A DNA stretch of 64,000 nt from Sphingopyxis sp. GW247-27LB (GTDB lineage Bacteria; Pseudomonadota; Alphaproteobacteria; Sphingomonadales; Sphingomonadaceae), in assembly GCF_002277025.1 (NCBI RefSeq), contig NZ_NIWD01000013.1, positions 62,001 to 126,000 of the forward strand, read 5' to 3'. The position numbers and the translations under genes are program-made. Shown piece by piece: positions 1 to 9,906 of the stretch (position 1 is its first letter; each line of letters opens with the position of its first letter). A model generated the notes under the pieces. It saw only the letters and a program-made list of their open reading frames with translations, was not told the origin of the DNA and ran no database searches.

Positions 1-59
1 ATACGCAGGGCGGCCGTGATCAGGTCTTCGGTTCGGCGCCGGCCGGCCAGATCGTCTGA
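1..59 (+). CDS. C-terminal end of a gene that starts outside the window
   Basis: The third forward frame is open from the window edge to a TGA at 57-59 and encodes about 18 residues ending GSAPAGQIV. The next gene starts 41 bases downstream on the same strand. Too little is present to name the protein, and the call rests only on the open frame and its position. Confidence 0.35.
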   Translation, partial: TQGGRDQVFGSAPAGQIV

Positions 60-100
60 GGCGCAAATGCCATCCACATCGAACCCATGGGAGTTGTCGC

Positions 101-859
101 ATGACTGACAAGATTGCCGAATTCCGCGCGCTGCATGTTCCGGGCGACCCGCTGATCCTCGTAAACATCTGGGACGCGGGAAGCGCGAAGGCGGTCGCCG
201 CGGCGGGCGCGAAGGCGATCGCGACCGGCAGCTTCGGCGTCGCGGGCGCGCAGGGGCGGGCCGACGGCGAGGATTTTCCGATCGAGGATGTGTTCGAGAA
301 TCTGGCGCGCATCCTGTCGGTCACCGACCTGCCCGTCACCATCGACATGGAATCGGGGTACGGTGCCGATGCCGCGGCGGTCGGCGTCTCGGTCGGCCGG
401 GCCCGGGCGGCGGGTGCGGCGGGGATCAACATGGAGGACCGGCTGCCGGGCGCGAACGAGCTGCTTCCTATCGGAGAGGCGGTCACGCGCTATCGTGCGG
501 CGGCCGACACCGGGCTTTTCGTCAATGCGCGCTGCGATGTGTTCCGCGGGGCCGATGCGGCGAAGGACGGCGAGGCGCTCGTTGCCGCGACGCTCGAACG
601 CGCGCGCGCCTATGCCGACGCCGGGGCGGGCGGGCTGTTCGTGCCCTTCCTCGCCGACGTGAAATGCATCGGTGCGATCTGCGAGGGCTCGCCGCTGCCG
701 GTCAATATCCTGCGCGGCAAGGGCGGCCCGACGCACAGGGAGCTTGCTGGATTGGGCGTCGCGCGGATCAGCCACGGGCACCAGCCGTGGGCGGCGGCGA
801 TGGCGTGGCTGACCGGGCAGGCGGAGCAGGTGCTGGGCGGGGACGAGCCGGATTATTGA
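101..859 (+). CDS. Isocitrate lyase / PEP mutase family protein
   Basis: A 252-residue protein of the phosphoenolpyruvate mutase/isocitrate lyase superfamily, a TIM-barrel family that makes or breaks C-C or P-C bonds in 2-oxo acids using Mg2+. Visible signs are an early NIWDAGSAK segment, the metal-site region TIDMESGYG near residue 86, GINMEDRLPG near residue 115, and VNARCDVF near residue 147. The length fits the short, stand-alone oxaloacetate-hydrolase or PEP mutase-like branch, not true isocitrate lyase. Start chosen at ATG 101, behind GGGAG. The exact substrate cannot be told from the sequence; a 2-methylisocitrate lyase-like role is possible. No obvious operon partner. Confidence 0.8.
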   Translation: MTDKIAEFRALHVPGDPLILVNIWDAGSAKAVAAAGAKAIATGSFGVAGAQGRADGEDFPIEDVFENLARILSVTDLPVTIDMESGYGADAAAVGVSVGRARAAGAAGINMEDRLPGANELLPIGEAVTRYRAAADTGLFVNARCDVFRGADAAKDGEALVAATLERARAYADAGAGGLFVPFLADVKCIGAICEGSPLPVNILRGKGGPTHRELAGLGVARISHGHQPWAAAMAWLTGQAEQVLGGDEPDY

Positions 860-892
860 GAAGAGGGCAAGCGCCCGATCACTCACGAAATT

Positions 893-922
893 CGTCATTG
901 CTTCGCTTCGCTCGCAATGACG
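893..922. repeat. Extragenic palindrome of the GTCATTGC...GCAATGAC type
   Basis: GTCATTGC at 894-901 pairs with GCAATGAC at 914-921 around a short CG-rich loop. It lies between two convergent genes and may act as a bidirectional terminator. This type of dispersed repeat is common in bacterial genomes; only one copy is present in this window. Confidence 0.55.
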
Positions 923-929
923 GAGTCGC

Positions 930-2528
930 TTACTGCGCTTTCGCACCCTCCGGCCGCGCTACCGCGTACATTTCCTTCGCGATGGTCTTCATCAGCGCCA
1001 TCCGGTCGTCGCCCTCGCTGTAGAGGTCGAAATGGGTGCGGCCGGGGACGAAGCGGAACGAGGATTTCGCGCCGAGCCCGTCGAGCACGACCTTGAGGCG
1101 GCGCGCCGGCCCGTCGAGATAGAAGGTGTCGGCATCGCCGACGATCAGGTGGATCTTGCCGTCGAGGTCGGGCCGGAGACGCGTCCAGTCGCGCGCGACG
1201 ATGTGCGCGATGTCGTAATGGTCGCGCCAATAGCCGGCGACCGCGGGATCGATTTTGCCGGTCGCGCGGTCGAACAGCGGGCACGGGCGCCCGTCGGGGC
1301 AGCGCGGCGAGAAGACCCAGTCGAAGCTCGCGAACTGGCCGCCATAGGCGCCGAGCGCGGCTTCGAGCTGCGCGAACTGCTTCAGCGTCGCGATCACCTT
1401 GCCCTTGTCGCGGATCAGCGGGAAATCCTGCCCGTCGGCGCCGGCATAGGCATTGGCGTTCGCGGCATAGATGTCGATATTGGTGAAGTCGTGGAAGTCG
1501 CTGGCGTCGGGCGCGGTCGGCCAGGTGCCGCCGAAGACCTTGGGATAGGCGACCTGCAGCCACAGCGTCGACCAGCCGCCCGAGCTGTGGCCGTTGAGGA
1601 AGCGTCCCGAGGCGCGCGCGTCCATGCGATATTTGGCTTCGAGCGCGGGGATCGCTTCGGTCGTCAGCGCCGCGCCCCACGGGCCGTTGTTCGCCGAATC
1701 GGCGAATTCATGCGTGCCGGTCGCGACATGATGGTCGAGGATGACCCAGATCATCGGCGGCATCTCGCCCCTCGCCATCATCGCCGCGACGCCCGCGGCG
1801 TTCATCTTCGCGCTGTCGAGGGTGCTGCCGAAGCCGCCGTCCGAATAGGCGGTCGGATAGGTGCCTTTCCCCTCCTTGTAGCCCGGCGGCAACGCGACCC
1901 AGCCCTTGATCGAGGTCGCGCGGCCCGAGAAACCGGTCATCAGCTTCGACGGGATGTCGACCGCCTCGACATTCTTCAATCCCGCTTCGACCTCGGCGCG
2001 CTTGTCGGCGGGGAGCGACGCGAGCCGCGCATCGAAACCGCGCGCCGGGATTTCGGTTGACAGCGTCAGCGTCGGGACCGGGCCGGGCAGCGCCGCCTCG
2101 ACCACCGCCGAGACGAGGTCGCCGGGGCCGCGCCCGCCGTAATTATAGTCGTGGTTGCGGTCGAGCACCGCCTGCAGCCGATAGGTGCCGGGGGCGAGCT
2201 TCGACCAGGCGGTCGGGAAGGCGTCGGCTTCCGTCCCGACAAGCGCGGGGGTGCCCGGGGCGAGATGCGCGACCTCGAGCGCGGCGACCGCGGTGCCGGT
2301 CGGGTCGAAGGGCGAGGTGTCGACCTCCTCCTGCGGCTTGGCGCCGGGCTCGACCCTTTGCGCGAAGACGAGCAGGCGTCCGCCCGCCTCGCCGCCGAGG
2401 TCCTTCGCCGTGACCACCGGCACCGCGAGGGGCGCGGGGTCGGCATGGACGGCGCCCGGCGCGGCGAGCGTCAGGGCGATGGCGGGGACGAGGAGCGAAA
2501 GCGCGCGGCGCGATGCGGAACCGATCAT
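930..2528 (-). CDS. Secreted alpha/beta-hydrolase, putative esterase
   Basis: A 532-residue protein that starts with a signal peptide (basic MIGSASRR, hydrophobic core, cleavage near AVHADP). The second half is an esterase D/Fes-like alpha/beta hydrolase: nucleophile elbow GHSSGGW near residue 315, a likely acid in VGDADTFYL near residue 465, and a likely catalytic histidine in GRTHFDLYS near residue 495. The first 200 residues form an extra N-terminal domain, as seen in periplasmic enterochelin-esterase-like proteins. It is convergent with the PEP mutase gene and stands alone. Substrate unknown; an ester or peptide hydrolase acting outside the cytoplasm is the inference. Confidence 0.75.
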   Translation of the reverse strand: MIGSASRRALSLLVPAIALTLAAPGAVHADPAPLAVPVVTAKDLGGEAGGRLLVFAQRVEPGAKPQEEVDTSPFDPTGTAVAALEVAHLAPGTPALVGTEADAFPTAWSKLAPGTYRLQAVLDRNHDYNYGGRGPGDLVSAVVEAALPGPVPTLTLSTEIPARGFDARLASLPADKRAEVEAGLKNVEAVDIPSKLMTGFSGRATSIKGWVALPPGYKEGKGTYPTAYSDGGFGSTLDSAKMNAAGVAAMMARGEMPPMIWVILDHHVATGTHEFADSANNGPWGAALTTEAIPALEAKYRMDARASGRFLNGHSSGGWSTLWLQVAYPKVFGGTWPTAPDASDFHDFTNIDIYAANANAYAGADGQDFPLIRDKGKVIATLKQFAQLEAALGAYGGQFASFDWVFSPRCPDGRPCPLFDRATGKIDPAVAGYWRDHYDIAHIVARDWTRLRPDLDGKIHLIVGDADTFYLDGPARRLKVVLDGLGAKSSFRFVPGRTHFDLYSEGDDRMALMKTIAKEMYAVARPEGAKAQ

Positions 2529-2584
2529 GCGACGAGGTCTAGCCGCGCCGCACCGCGTGTAAAGGGCGTTGGACGAAAGCCGCG

Positions 2585-4165
2585 CTACTTCTCGCCTTCG
2601 TCGTTCATCTTCTTGAAGATTTCGGCGATCTTGGTGCGCGCCTCGTCGAGCTTCTTGTCATCGATCGCCTTGACCACCGCGAGGAGCAGATTCTCCTCTT
2701 TGCCTTCATGCCCCTGGAAGGCGATCGGCGCGATCACCGTGCGCGCGAGATCGCCCTTGCCGTCGTCGAGCAGCTGACGGGTCAGGAGCAGGCGATACTG
2801 CGGATCGAAGGAGGCTTCGGGATAGACCTGTTCGAGCGCGGTTACGGCCGGCGCCGGGATCGCCTCGCCCGCTTCGCGGAAAGAGAGATAATAGCCGACC
2901 GCCGGGCGCGGATCGAGTTCGTCGAAGTGGCGGGCCTTGATGAAATAGGGCCGCGCCTTGGCATAGGCGCTCTTGTCGGCCTTGCCGCGGCCCATGAAGA
3001 CATTGGCCTTGAGAAGATTGGCGAGCGACGATTCGGGATCGAGCTTGAGCGCGCGGTCGGCCGCGGCGTCGGCGGCGTCCCAGTTGCGCGCGTCGATCTG
3101 CGCTTCGCCGACCCAGAGCTGCGCCGGCAGGCTGTCCGAAAAGGCCGCGTCCTTGCCCGCCATATCGCTGGCGACGTCGCGCGCCTCCTTGCGGTCGACC
3201 CCGCGCTGCGAGCGCATATGGTCGCGGATCAGCGCTTCCTCGGCCGCGCTCAGGCGGCGCATCGTCACCTTGGGCTCGACATAATTGCCCGGCTTGACGT
3301 CATAGCCGAGGAAGGGGCCGCGCTTGTAGCGGCGCACTTCCCTTTGCAGCGCATCGAGGTCGCCGAAGACGCGTTTCGCGGCGGTCAGGCTGTCCTCGCC
3401 GCTGTTGAGCGCCTTCAGATAAGCGAGAAGCTGCCCCTTCCGCTCGGGCGCGAAGTTCAGATAGTGCGAGAGCAGCCAGCCGAAGGTGTAGGACTGATAC
3501 TGCTGCATGCCGCTCAGCGTAGCCTTGGTGTCGAACAGGCGGGCGAGCGGGATGTCGGGCAGGGCGTTGAGCGCCGCGCCGCGCGCCTGCGGGACGTCGC
3601 CGACGTGGAAGCTGCCGTCGTCCATGAAGCGGATCGTGCTGTAGAGCTCGGCCGAGCCTTCGGTATACCATTGCGGATAGGCGGTGCTGAAGTTCGACAG
3701 CATGAAATGATGCGTATATTCGTGGAGCAGCACCGTCTTGATGTCGAGGCGGGGGCCCCGTTCGATACCCTTGCTCGTCGCGATGCGCTCGCGCGCCGGG
3801 ACGAAGGCAACCGGATTGCCCGCGCGCGGAATATAGAAGCCCGCGATGCCCGATCCCGACGCGTGGGCGAAGACCGCGATATTGTCGGTGTCGCCGGTGC
3901 GATAGACCTTGACCCGGTTCGCCGCGCCGACCTCGGGCCCTGGGACCGGCATGCCCTGGAGCGTGCGCAGCGCATTGTCGAAGCGTTCGAGCAAGGCCGC
4001 GAATTTCTCGGCATCGCTCTGGTCGCTTTCCGAATAGACGACGAAGTGCGAGGTCTGCGCTTCCCACCATTCGGCGCGCGCCGCCGGGCTGGCGAGCATC
4101 GCCAGCATCGCTGCCATTGCGCCCAGAAGCCGCGCGGCTCCCCGCTTCCATGCCGTCCCCGTCAC
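2585..4165 (-). CDS. Exported TPR protein with HExxH metalloprotease-like motif
   Basis: The frame is open far upstream, but the start is best placed at GTG 4165, which has AGGGGG about ten bases upstream and gives a 526-residue protein with a signal peptide ending near ASPAARAEWW. Around residue 140 it has HEYTHHF followed by a glutamate in WYTEGSAELY, the gluzincin pattern of zinc peptidases. The second half is helical and repeat-rich with TPR-like segments such as ALKLDPESSLANLLKANVF. Proteins of this layout are usually annotated as DUF1570-like or peptidase-like. A periplasmic or surface role is inferred; activity is unproven. Confidence 0.7.
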   Translation of the reverse strand: MTGTAWKRGAARLLGAMAAMLAMLASPAARAEWWEAQTSHFVVYSESDQSDAEKFAALLERFDNALRTLQGMPVPGPEVGAANRVKVYRTGDTDNIAVFAHASGSGIAGFYIPRAGNPVAFVPARERIATSKGIERGPRLDIKTVLLHEYTHHFMLSNFSTAYPQWYTEGSAELYSTIRFMDDGSFHVGDVPQARGAALNALPDIPLARLFDTKATLSGMQQYQSYTFGWLLSHYLNFAPERKGQLLAYLKALNSGEDSLTAAKRVFGDLDALQREVRRYKRGPFLGYDVKPGNYVEPKVTMRRLSAAEEALIRDHMRSQRGVDRKEARDVASDMAGKDAAFSDSLPAQLWVGEAQIDARNWDAADAAADRALKLDPESSLANLLKANVFMGRGKADKSAYAKARPYFIKARHFDELDPRPAVGYYLSFREAGEAIPAPAVTALEQVYPEASFDPQYRLLLTRQLLDDGKGDLARTVIAPIAFQGHEGKEENLLLAVVKAIDDKKLDEARTKIAEIFKKMNDEGEK

Positions 4166-4238
4166 CGTCCATATCCCCCTTGGCTGTTCCTCTGCGGCGC
4201 AGCATAGCGGGCGCCGCCGCGCCTTCAAGTCCTTGGGT

Positions 4239-6407
4239 TCAAACGAAGCTGTAGGGATCGACGTCGATCGCGAGCCGTGCCTTCGCCGGCCAGTCGATGC
4301 GCCCGATCCAGTCGCGGATCGCGCCCTGCAGATCGAAGCTGCGCGGGGCGTGGAGGAGGAGGCGGAAGCGATGGCGCCCGCGCAGCATCGCGAGCGGGGC
4401 GGGGGCGGGGCCATAGATGGCGAGGCCGTCGGCGACGGGCGCCTTCTGTCCCAGCCGCTGCGCGACGCCGCGCGCGACCTCGATATCCTCCGACGAGATG
4501 ACGAGCGCGGCGAAGCGGCCATAGGGCGGCGCTCCGGCCTGCCGCCGCGCCGCCGCCTCGGCGGCGTAGAAGCCTTCGCGGTCGTTCGCGACGAGCGCGG
4601 CCATGACGGGGGCGTCGGGGACGCGCGTCTGGATCAGCACCTCGCCCGGCTTGACCCCGCGCCCGGCGCGCCCCGCGACCTGCGCGATCTGCTGAAAAGT
4701 GCGTTCGGATGCGCGCAGATCGCCGCCGTCGAGCCCGAGGTCGGCGTCGACCACGCCGACGAGAGTGAGGTTGGGGAAATGATATCCCTTGGTGACGAGC
4801 TGGGTGCCGATGATGATGTCGACGAGCCCGCCCTCGACATTGTCGACGAATTCGGCGGCCTTGGCGGGCGACCAGAGCGTGTCGGAGGTGACGATGGCGG
4901 TTCGCGCCTCGGGAAAGCGTGAGCTCACCTCGTCGGCGACGCGCTCGACCCCGGGGCCGCAGGCGACGAGGCTGTCCTCGTCCTCGCATTCGGGGCAGAG
5001 CCGCGGCGGCGGCATGACATGGCCGCAATGGTGGCAGGCGAGGCGGTGGACGAGCCGGTGCTCGACCATCCAGGCGGTGCAGTGCGGGCACTGGATGCGG
5101 TGTCCGCAGGTGCGGCAAAGGGTCAGCGGCGCGAAGCCGCGGCGGTTCAGGAAGAGGAGGCTCTGCTCGCCCTTGCCGAGCCGATCGGCGAGCGCGTCGA
5201 CCAGCGGCGGCGCGAGCCAGTGGCCGCGATCGGGCGGGTCCTGCCGCATGTCGATCGCCGCGAGGTCGGGCAAGGTCGCGCCGCCGTAGCGGGCCGGGAG
5301 GATGATGTGGCGGTAGCGCCCCGCCTCGACCATCGCGAGGCTTTCGAGCGCCGGGGTCGCGCTCGCGAGAATCACCGGCAGTCCCTCGAAATGCCCGCGC
5401 ATCACCGCGACGTCGCGCGCGTGATAATGGACGCCGTCCTCCTGCTTGAAGCTCGTCTCGTGCGCTTCGTCGACGACGATGACGCCAAGATTGCCATAGG
5501 GCAGGAACAGCGCCGAGCGCGCCCCGACGACGATCTTCGCATCCCCGCTGGCGATCGCGTGCCACGCGCGGCGGCGCTCGGTGGAGCGCAGGCCCGAGTG
5601 CCAGGCGACGGGCTCGCAGCCGAAGCGTGCCGCGAAGCGGGTCAGCATCGGTTCGGTCAGCGCGATTTCGGGGAGGAGGACGAGCGCCTGCTGGCCCGCA
5701 TCGACCGCGGCGGCGATCGCCTCCATATAGACTTCGGTCTTGCCCGATCCGGTGACGCCGTCGAGGAGCAGCGTCTCGAACCGCGCGGCGGCGACGGCGC
5801 CGCGAAGCTCGTCTGCCGCCGCCGCCTGTTCGTCGGACAGGTCGGGCGGCGCGAAGGCTGGGTCGGGTTCGGCGTAGGGCGCGTCGGCCGACACGCTCAC
5901 CGCCTCGAGCGCCCCCGCCTGGACGAGCCCGCGGATCACGGCGTCGCTGACCTCGGCGAGCGCGGCGAGCTCGCGCACCATGCCTTGCCGGCCGCCAATC
6001 TTTTCGAGCGCCACCGTGCGCTGCGGCGTCATCCGCGCGGGTCGTTCGCCGGTCGCGCGATATTCGACGATCGGGCGGCGGGCGTCGGCGAAGGCGGCGC
6101 CGGGCAGCACCATGCGCAGCACCGCGCCCGGCGGCGCGAGATAATAGTCGCTCGTCCATTCGACGAGGCGGCGCAGCGGCGCGGGCACGGGCGGCACCGG
6201 CACGACCTCGTAGAGGTTGCGGAGGCGATTGTCGCCGACAGCTTCGGGGGCGCCGAAGCTCGCATCCTCCCACACCACACCGCCCATCCGCCGCGGCCCG
6301 AGCGGCGCGACGACGACGCTGCCGAGCGGCGCTTCGCTTTCGCGCGGGACGCGATAGTCGAGCGGGCCGAGAGCGGCGGTCAGGAGAAGGACGCGGGCGC
6401 GGGTCAT
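4239..6407 (-). CDS. priA: Primosomal protein N' (replication restart helicase PriA)
   Basis: A 722-residue superfamily 2 helicase that reloads the replisome at collapsed forks. Order seen: N-terminal DNA-binding domain; Walker A GVTGSGKT near residue 217; DEAH box in VIVDEAHETSFKQEDG near residue 313; the zinc-binding insertion with cysteine pairs CRTCG, CPHC, CHHCG and CPEC around residues 430-480; and helicase motif VI region AQVAGRAGRG near residue 596. Length matches the family. ATG 6407 is the start. Convergent neighbours lie close on both sides. It is one of the firmest calls in the window. Confidence 0.97.
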   Translation of the reverse strand: MTRARVLLLTAALGPLDYRVPRESEAPLGSVVVAPLGPRRMGGVVWEDASFGAPEAVGDNRLRNLYEVVPVPPVPAPLRRLVEWTSDYYLAPPGAVLRMVLPGAAFADARRPIVEYRATGERPARMTPQRTVALEKIGGRQGMVRELAALAEVSDAVIRGLVQAGALEAVSVSADAPYAEPDPAFAPPDLSDEQAAAADELRGAVAAARFETLLLDGVTGSGKTEVYMEAIAAAVDAGQQALVLLPEIALTEPMLTRFAARFGCEPVAWHSGLRSTERRRAWHAIASGDAKIVVGARSALFLPYGNLGVIVVDEAHETSFKQEDGVHYHARDVAVMRGHFEGLPVILASATPALESLAMVEAGRYRHIILPARYGGATLPDLAAIDMRQDPPDRGHWLAPPLVDALADRLGKGEQSLLFLNRRGFAPLTLCRTCGHRIQCPHCTAWMVEHRLVHRLACHHCGHVMPPPRLCPECEDEDSLVACGPGVERVADEVSSRFPEARTAIVTSDTLWSPAKAAEFVDNVEGGLVDIIIGTQLVTKGYHFPNLTLVGVVDADLGLDGGDLRASERTFQQIAQVAGRAGRGVKPGEVLIQTRVPDAPVMAALVANDREGFYAAEAAARRQAGAPPYGRFAALVISSEDIEVARGVAQRLGQKAPVADGLAIYGPAPAPLAMLRGRHRFRLLLHAPRSFDLQGAIRDWIGRIDWPAKARLAIDVDPYSFV

Positions 6408-6463
6408 GGGGCTGGGCAGGATATAGGGCGCTGCCGGAAATAGGAAAGCGACGGTTTGAAGAG

Positions 6464-6542
6464 TCGTCGCCCCCGCGAAGGCGGGGGCCGTTGTCGGCGT
6501 AGCGCGAGGCCGCCAGCGGCCCCCGCCTTCGCGGGGGCGACG
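6464..6542. repeat. Paired sphingomonad-type REP element
   Basis: Two copies of the palindrome CCCCGCGAAGGCGGGGG-type sequence lie in opposite orientation (about 6466-6489 and 6518-6542), separated by 28 bases, so the whole block can fold into one long stem. The same core recurs at 9907 and as a second pair at 12336-12423. It sits right against the stop codon of the PepSY gene and is a likely mRNA end or processing signal. Confidence 0.8.
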
Positions 6543-6543
6543 G

Positions 6544-7638
6544 TCAGCTTGCCGCCAGCGCCGCCGTCTTCATCGCCCGCCTCGCCGGTTTCGGGCGGCG
6601 GAACCAGAAGGTCCAGACCGCGAAGCTGCCGAGCATGGTCAGCGACAGGCCCGAGATCGTCAGCACGAGCCGCCAGCCGAGCCCGCCGACCTTGCCCGCG
6701 TGGAGCGGATAGGCCTTGTTGAACGCCTGCGCGCCCGGCGCCATCGCCAGCGCGTCGCGCGCGCCGAGGACGCGGCCGGTGCCGGCATCGAACCACAAGG
6801 TCGTACGCCCGTTGGGCAACCATTCGGCCTGCTGGCGCATGCGGAGGCTGATCGGCTCGCCGGGCTTGCGCGGCAGGCTGAGGATGCGGAATTCGGCGCC
6901 CGGAAAGCGCCGCCGCGCCTCGGCGAGCATCGCGGCATAGTCGGGCTTCGCGGCGAGCGGCCCGCTTTCATATTTCGGCGGCTCCATCGACTTCACGGTT
7001 TCGGCGACCGATCCGAAGGGGGCGACCATCGCCATCGCGAAGGGGCGGAAGATCATCATCGTGCCGGTGACGAGCGACAGGAGGAGCAGCGGCGCGACGA
7101 TGACGCCCAGGTCGCGGTGGTGCGTGACGATGGCGGGGCGGCTCATCCGCTTCGGCCACAGGCGGAGGCGGAAGGTCTTGCGGGTGCGCCACCACAAGAT
7201 CACGCCCGAGATCACGAAGAAGAGGCCGCACAGCCCCGCAGTGCCGATCACCCATTCGCCGCTGTCGCCCGCGAAGAGATGGTGATGGAAATCGAAGATC
7301 CAGAGCTCGGGCCGCTCCCACTGGCTCGCCCAGCGCGCCATGACCTGGCCCGACTGATCGGCATAGAAGCCGGCGCCTTCGCCGATCTTGAAGCGCCCCT
7401 GATGCAGCCCGAAGCCGTCGCGGGCATAGACGATGCCCTGCGGGCCGCCCGGCAGCGCCATGATCGCCTCGGTTGCGGCGGTGACGCTCGCAAGGTCGGT
7501 GCGCAGCGGATCGCCCGCGTGGGCGACGCCGATCCACGCATCCTTGTGGAGCAGGATCGTGCCCGACAGGCCGAGCAGCGCCAGCACGAGGCCGATCAGG
7601 CCCCCGGTCCAGCGATGCAGCGTGTCGAGCAGTTTCAC
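6544..7638 (-). CDS. PepSY-associated membrane protein (PiuB-like)
   Basis: A 364-residue inner-membrane protein. It opens with LDTLHRWTGGLIGLVLALLG, a transmembrane helix carrying the histidine typical of the PepSY_TM/PiuB family, followed by a periplasmic part, then helices near residues 140-155 (FFVISGVILWWR), 190-210 and 330-350. Family members work in siderophore or iron-chelate utilisation, often as haem-binding reductases. It begins four bases after the stop of the TonB-dependent receptor gene, so the two are surely co-transcribed and probably handle the same ligand. The downstream end touches a REP pair. Confidence 0.85.
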   Translation of the reverse strand: MKLLDTLHRWTGGLIGLVLALLGLSGTILLHKDAWIGVAHAGDPLRTDLASVTAATEAIMALPGGPQGIVYARDGFGLHQGRFKIGEGAGFYADQSGQVMARWASQWERPELWIFDFHHHLFAGDSGEWVIGTAGLCGLFFVISGVILWWRTRKTFRLRLWPKRMSRPAIVTHHRDLGVIVAPLLLLSLVTGTMMIFRPFAMAMVAPFGSVAETVKSMEPPKYESGPLAAKPDYAAMLAEARRRFPGAEFRILSLPRKPGEPISLRMRQQAEWLPNGRTTLWFDAGTGRVLGARDALAMAPGAQAFNKAYPLHAGKVGGLGWRLVLTISGLSLTMLGSFAVWTFWFRRPKPARRAMKTAALAAS

Positions 7639-7642
7639 GGGG

Positions 7643-9802
7643 CTAGAACCGGTAATCCCAGCCGAGCGTGAAGGTGCGCCCGCGTCCGGCGAAGTTGAAG
7701 AAATTGTCGGTCGGGCGCTGGGTGTCGCTCGCGTAGCTGATATATTGCTCGTCGAACAGATTCTGCACCGCGAGGCTGATGCCGCCGAGGCTGGTCTGAT
7801 AGCGGACGAAAGCGTCGGTCAGCGTATAGCCTTCGAAATCGTTGCGCGGGTCGCGGCCCGGCCCGCGGAAGCTGCGCGACAGATAGAATTGCGTCTGCAC
7901 GCGCGCCGAGACGGGACCGCTGGCATAGGCGGCGGCAAGGTTGAGCCGGTCGGGCGAGATGTTCGCGCCGTCGAGGTCGGTGTCGACCGCGCCGTCCTGA
8001 TCCGCGTCGAAACGGCCGTCGATATGGGCATAGCCCGCCGAGACGGTCAGCCCGTCGATCGGCAGCTTGACCGCGAGATTGACCTCCAGCCCCTCGATCT
8101 CGACGCGCTGGCGCACGACGTCGAAAATGCCGTCGGGCCGCGCGATCAGCAGCTGTCCCTTGGTGCTCGTCGACCAGAAATAGGTCGCGCTGGCGTTGAG
8201 CGGCCCGCGCTTCACCTCGACCCCGATCTCGCGGTTGTTCGAGACGATCGGCGCGATGTCGAGATAATTGTCGATATCGACCCCCGCGACCTTCACGGCG
8301 CGGGTGATACGGCCGATGTCGGGCACCGTATAGCCCTCGGCATAGCTCGCATAGGCGCGGATGCCGGGGGCCGGCTCGACGATGACGCCGCCGTTGAGCA
8401 GCACATCGTCGAAGCTGGGGCTGCCGCCCGCGACATCGACGCCGCCAAAAGTCGCCTCGTCGCTGCCATCATAGGTGTTGGCGGCCAGCGTGTGATAATC
8501 GGCGATCTTGATCTTCACATTCTCGTAGCGCGCGCCGCCGGCGAGGCGGACGAGGCCGTCGGCGAGCTTGAGATTGGCCTGACCGAAGGGGGCGAAGCTG
8601 CGGAAGTCGCTCGGCGGCACCCACGCGCGATCGGTCGCGATCAGCCGTTGCTCGGTCGTGTCCCACAGCGCGTCGAAGCCGGCGATCAAGGTCAGTGCCT
8701 CGAAGCCGGGAACCGCGCGCTCATAGCTCAGCTTGCCGCCGATCTTGCGGCTGCGGTTCTGCGACTGGTCGAACAAGGTGCCGACCGGCGCGATCGCGGG
8801 GTCCTGGAAGCTCGCGATCGGATTGGGCTCGCCGCCGAAGGTGTCGCGGCTGCGGTTCCAGAAGATCTGGCTGACGAAATTGCCGCCGCCAAGGTCGGTG
8901 TCGGTCAGCGACAGCGCGACGCTTTCGGTGCGGTTGGTCGCGGGCACGCCGGGCGGCACGCCGGGCTCGGCGCTCGTCGGCAGTCCGCCGATCTTGTCGC
9001 CCGCGACCGGGGCATAGTCGCCGTCGCCCTCGAGCTCGAAGCGGCTCGCGATCAGGTCGAGCCGCATCGTGTCGGTCACCGCGTAGCCGAAGCGGCCGAA
9101 GAACGAGAGCGCCTTCGAATCCATCGTCTCGCCCTGCGTCAGGTTGATGCCCGCCGGGCGGCCTTCGCCGTCGCGGAACAGGCCGCGCAGCTCATAGGCG
9201 GCGCCGACCGAGGCGTCGAAGCGCCCCGCCTTGTACTGGACGAGGCCCGCGGCCTTGCCGCCCATGCCGGCATCCGAAAATTCATTGTCGGCCGTCGCCT
9301 GCAGCAGCGCGCGGCCGGTGACGCCCTCCTGGGTCGGAGCGCCGACGGTGACCTGGTTGACGATGCCGCCAGTGCCGCCGATCCCCTGCAGCGCGTTCGA
9401 TCCGAAAATGACCTCGACCCGGTCGATGAAGAAGCCGTCGATGGTGAAGCCGTCGCGGCTGCCGTCGCGCATCGGGGTCGATTGTGGAATGCCGTTGATC
9501 GCATAGAGCGGCGCGCGGCCGCGCAGCGTCTCGCCCGCCCCCGACAATTTCTGCCGCGTCGGCGAGAAGCTGGGGGTCAGCGTCGCGACGGCGTCGGTGA
9601 CCGATCCCGAAATGGCGACCTGCTGGTCGAGCGCCTCCTTGCCGATCACGTCGATCGTCAGCGGTAGCGCATTGGGCGGCAGGATCGAACGCGTCGCGGT
9701 GACGACGATGCTGTCCGCCTCGCTGCCGGCGGCGTCCTGCGCGAAAGCGGGCGAGGACAGCGCGGTGCAGGCAAGCGCGGCGGCGACCAATTTGCGATTC
9801 AT
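7643..9802 (-). CDS. TonB-dependent outer-membrane receptor
   Basis: A 719-residue receptor. The reading frame extends further upstream, but ATG 9802 is preferred: it has AGGAG seven bases upstream and starts a clean signal peptide (MNRKLVAAALACTALSSPAF). After cleavage comes a plug domain (SIVVTATRS near the TonB box position; plug segment around residues 60-170 including RVEVIFGSNALQG), then a beta-barrel ending in FTLGWDYRF, with the terminal aromatic typical of BAM substrates. It is the first gene of an operon with the PepSY protein. Ligand is likely a ferric siderophore or haem; this is inference from the neighbour. Confidence 0.9.
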   Translation of the reverse strand: MNRKLVAAALACTALSSPAFAQDAAGSEADSIVVTATRSILPPNALPLTIDVIGKEALDQQVAISGSVTDAVATLTPSFSPTRQKLSGAGETLRGRAPLYAINGIPQSTPMRDGSRDGFTIDGFFIDRVEVIFGSNALQGIGGTGGIVNQVTVGAPTQEGVTGRALLQATADNEFSDAGMGGKAAGLVQYKAGRFDASVGAAYELRGLFRDGEGRPAGINLTQGETMDSKALSFFGRFGYAVTDTMRLDLIASRFELEGDGDYAPVAGDKIGGLPTSAEPGVPPGVPATNRTESVALSLTDTDLGGGNFVSQIFWNRSRDTFGGEPNPIASFQDPAIAPVGTLFDQSQNRSRKIGGKLSYERAVPGFEALTLIAGFDALWDTTEQRLIATDRAWVPPSDFRSFAPFGQANLKLADGLVRLAGGARYENVKIKIADYHTLAANTYDGSDEATFGGVDVAGGSPSFDDVLLNGGVIVEPAPGIRAYASYAEGYTVPDIGRITRAVKVAGVDIDNYLDIAPIVSNNREIGVEVKRGPLNASATYFWSTSTKGQLLIARPDGIFDVVRQRVEIEGLEVNLAVKLPIDGLTVSAGYAHIDGRFDADQDGAVDTDLDGANISPDRLNLAAAYASGPVSARVQTQFYLSRSFRGPGRDPRNDFEGYTLTDAFVRYQTSLGGISLAVQNLFDEQYISYASDTQRPTDNFFNFAGRGRTFTLGWDYRF

Positions 9803-9906
9803 TCTCATCTCCTGTTCCGGAGCGGCCGCTAATGCGAGCGATTTGCAGATGCAAGGTTTTTCGGCTCGCTCTTGGAAAGGGATGGTTTCGGCCGATAACA
9901 GCCGGC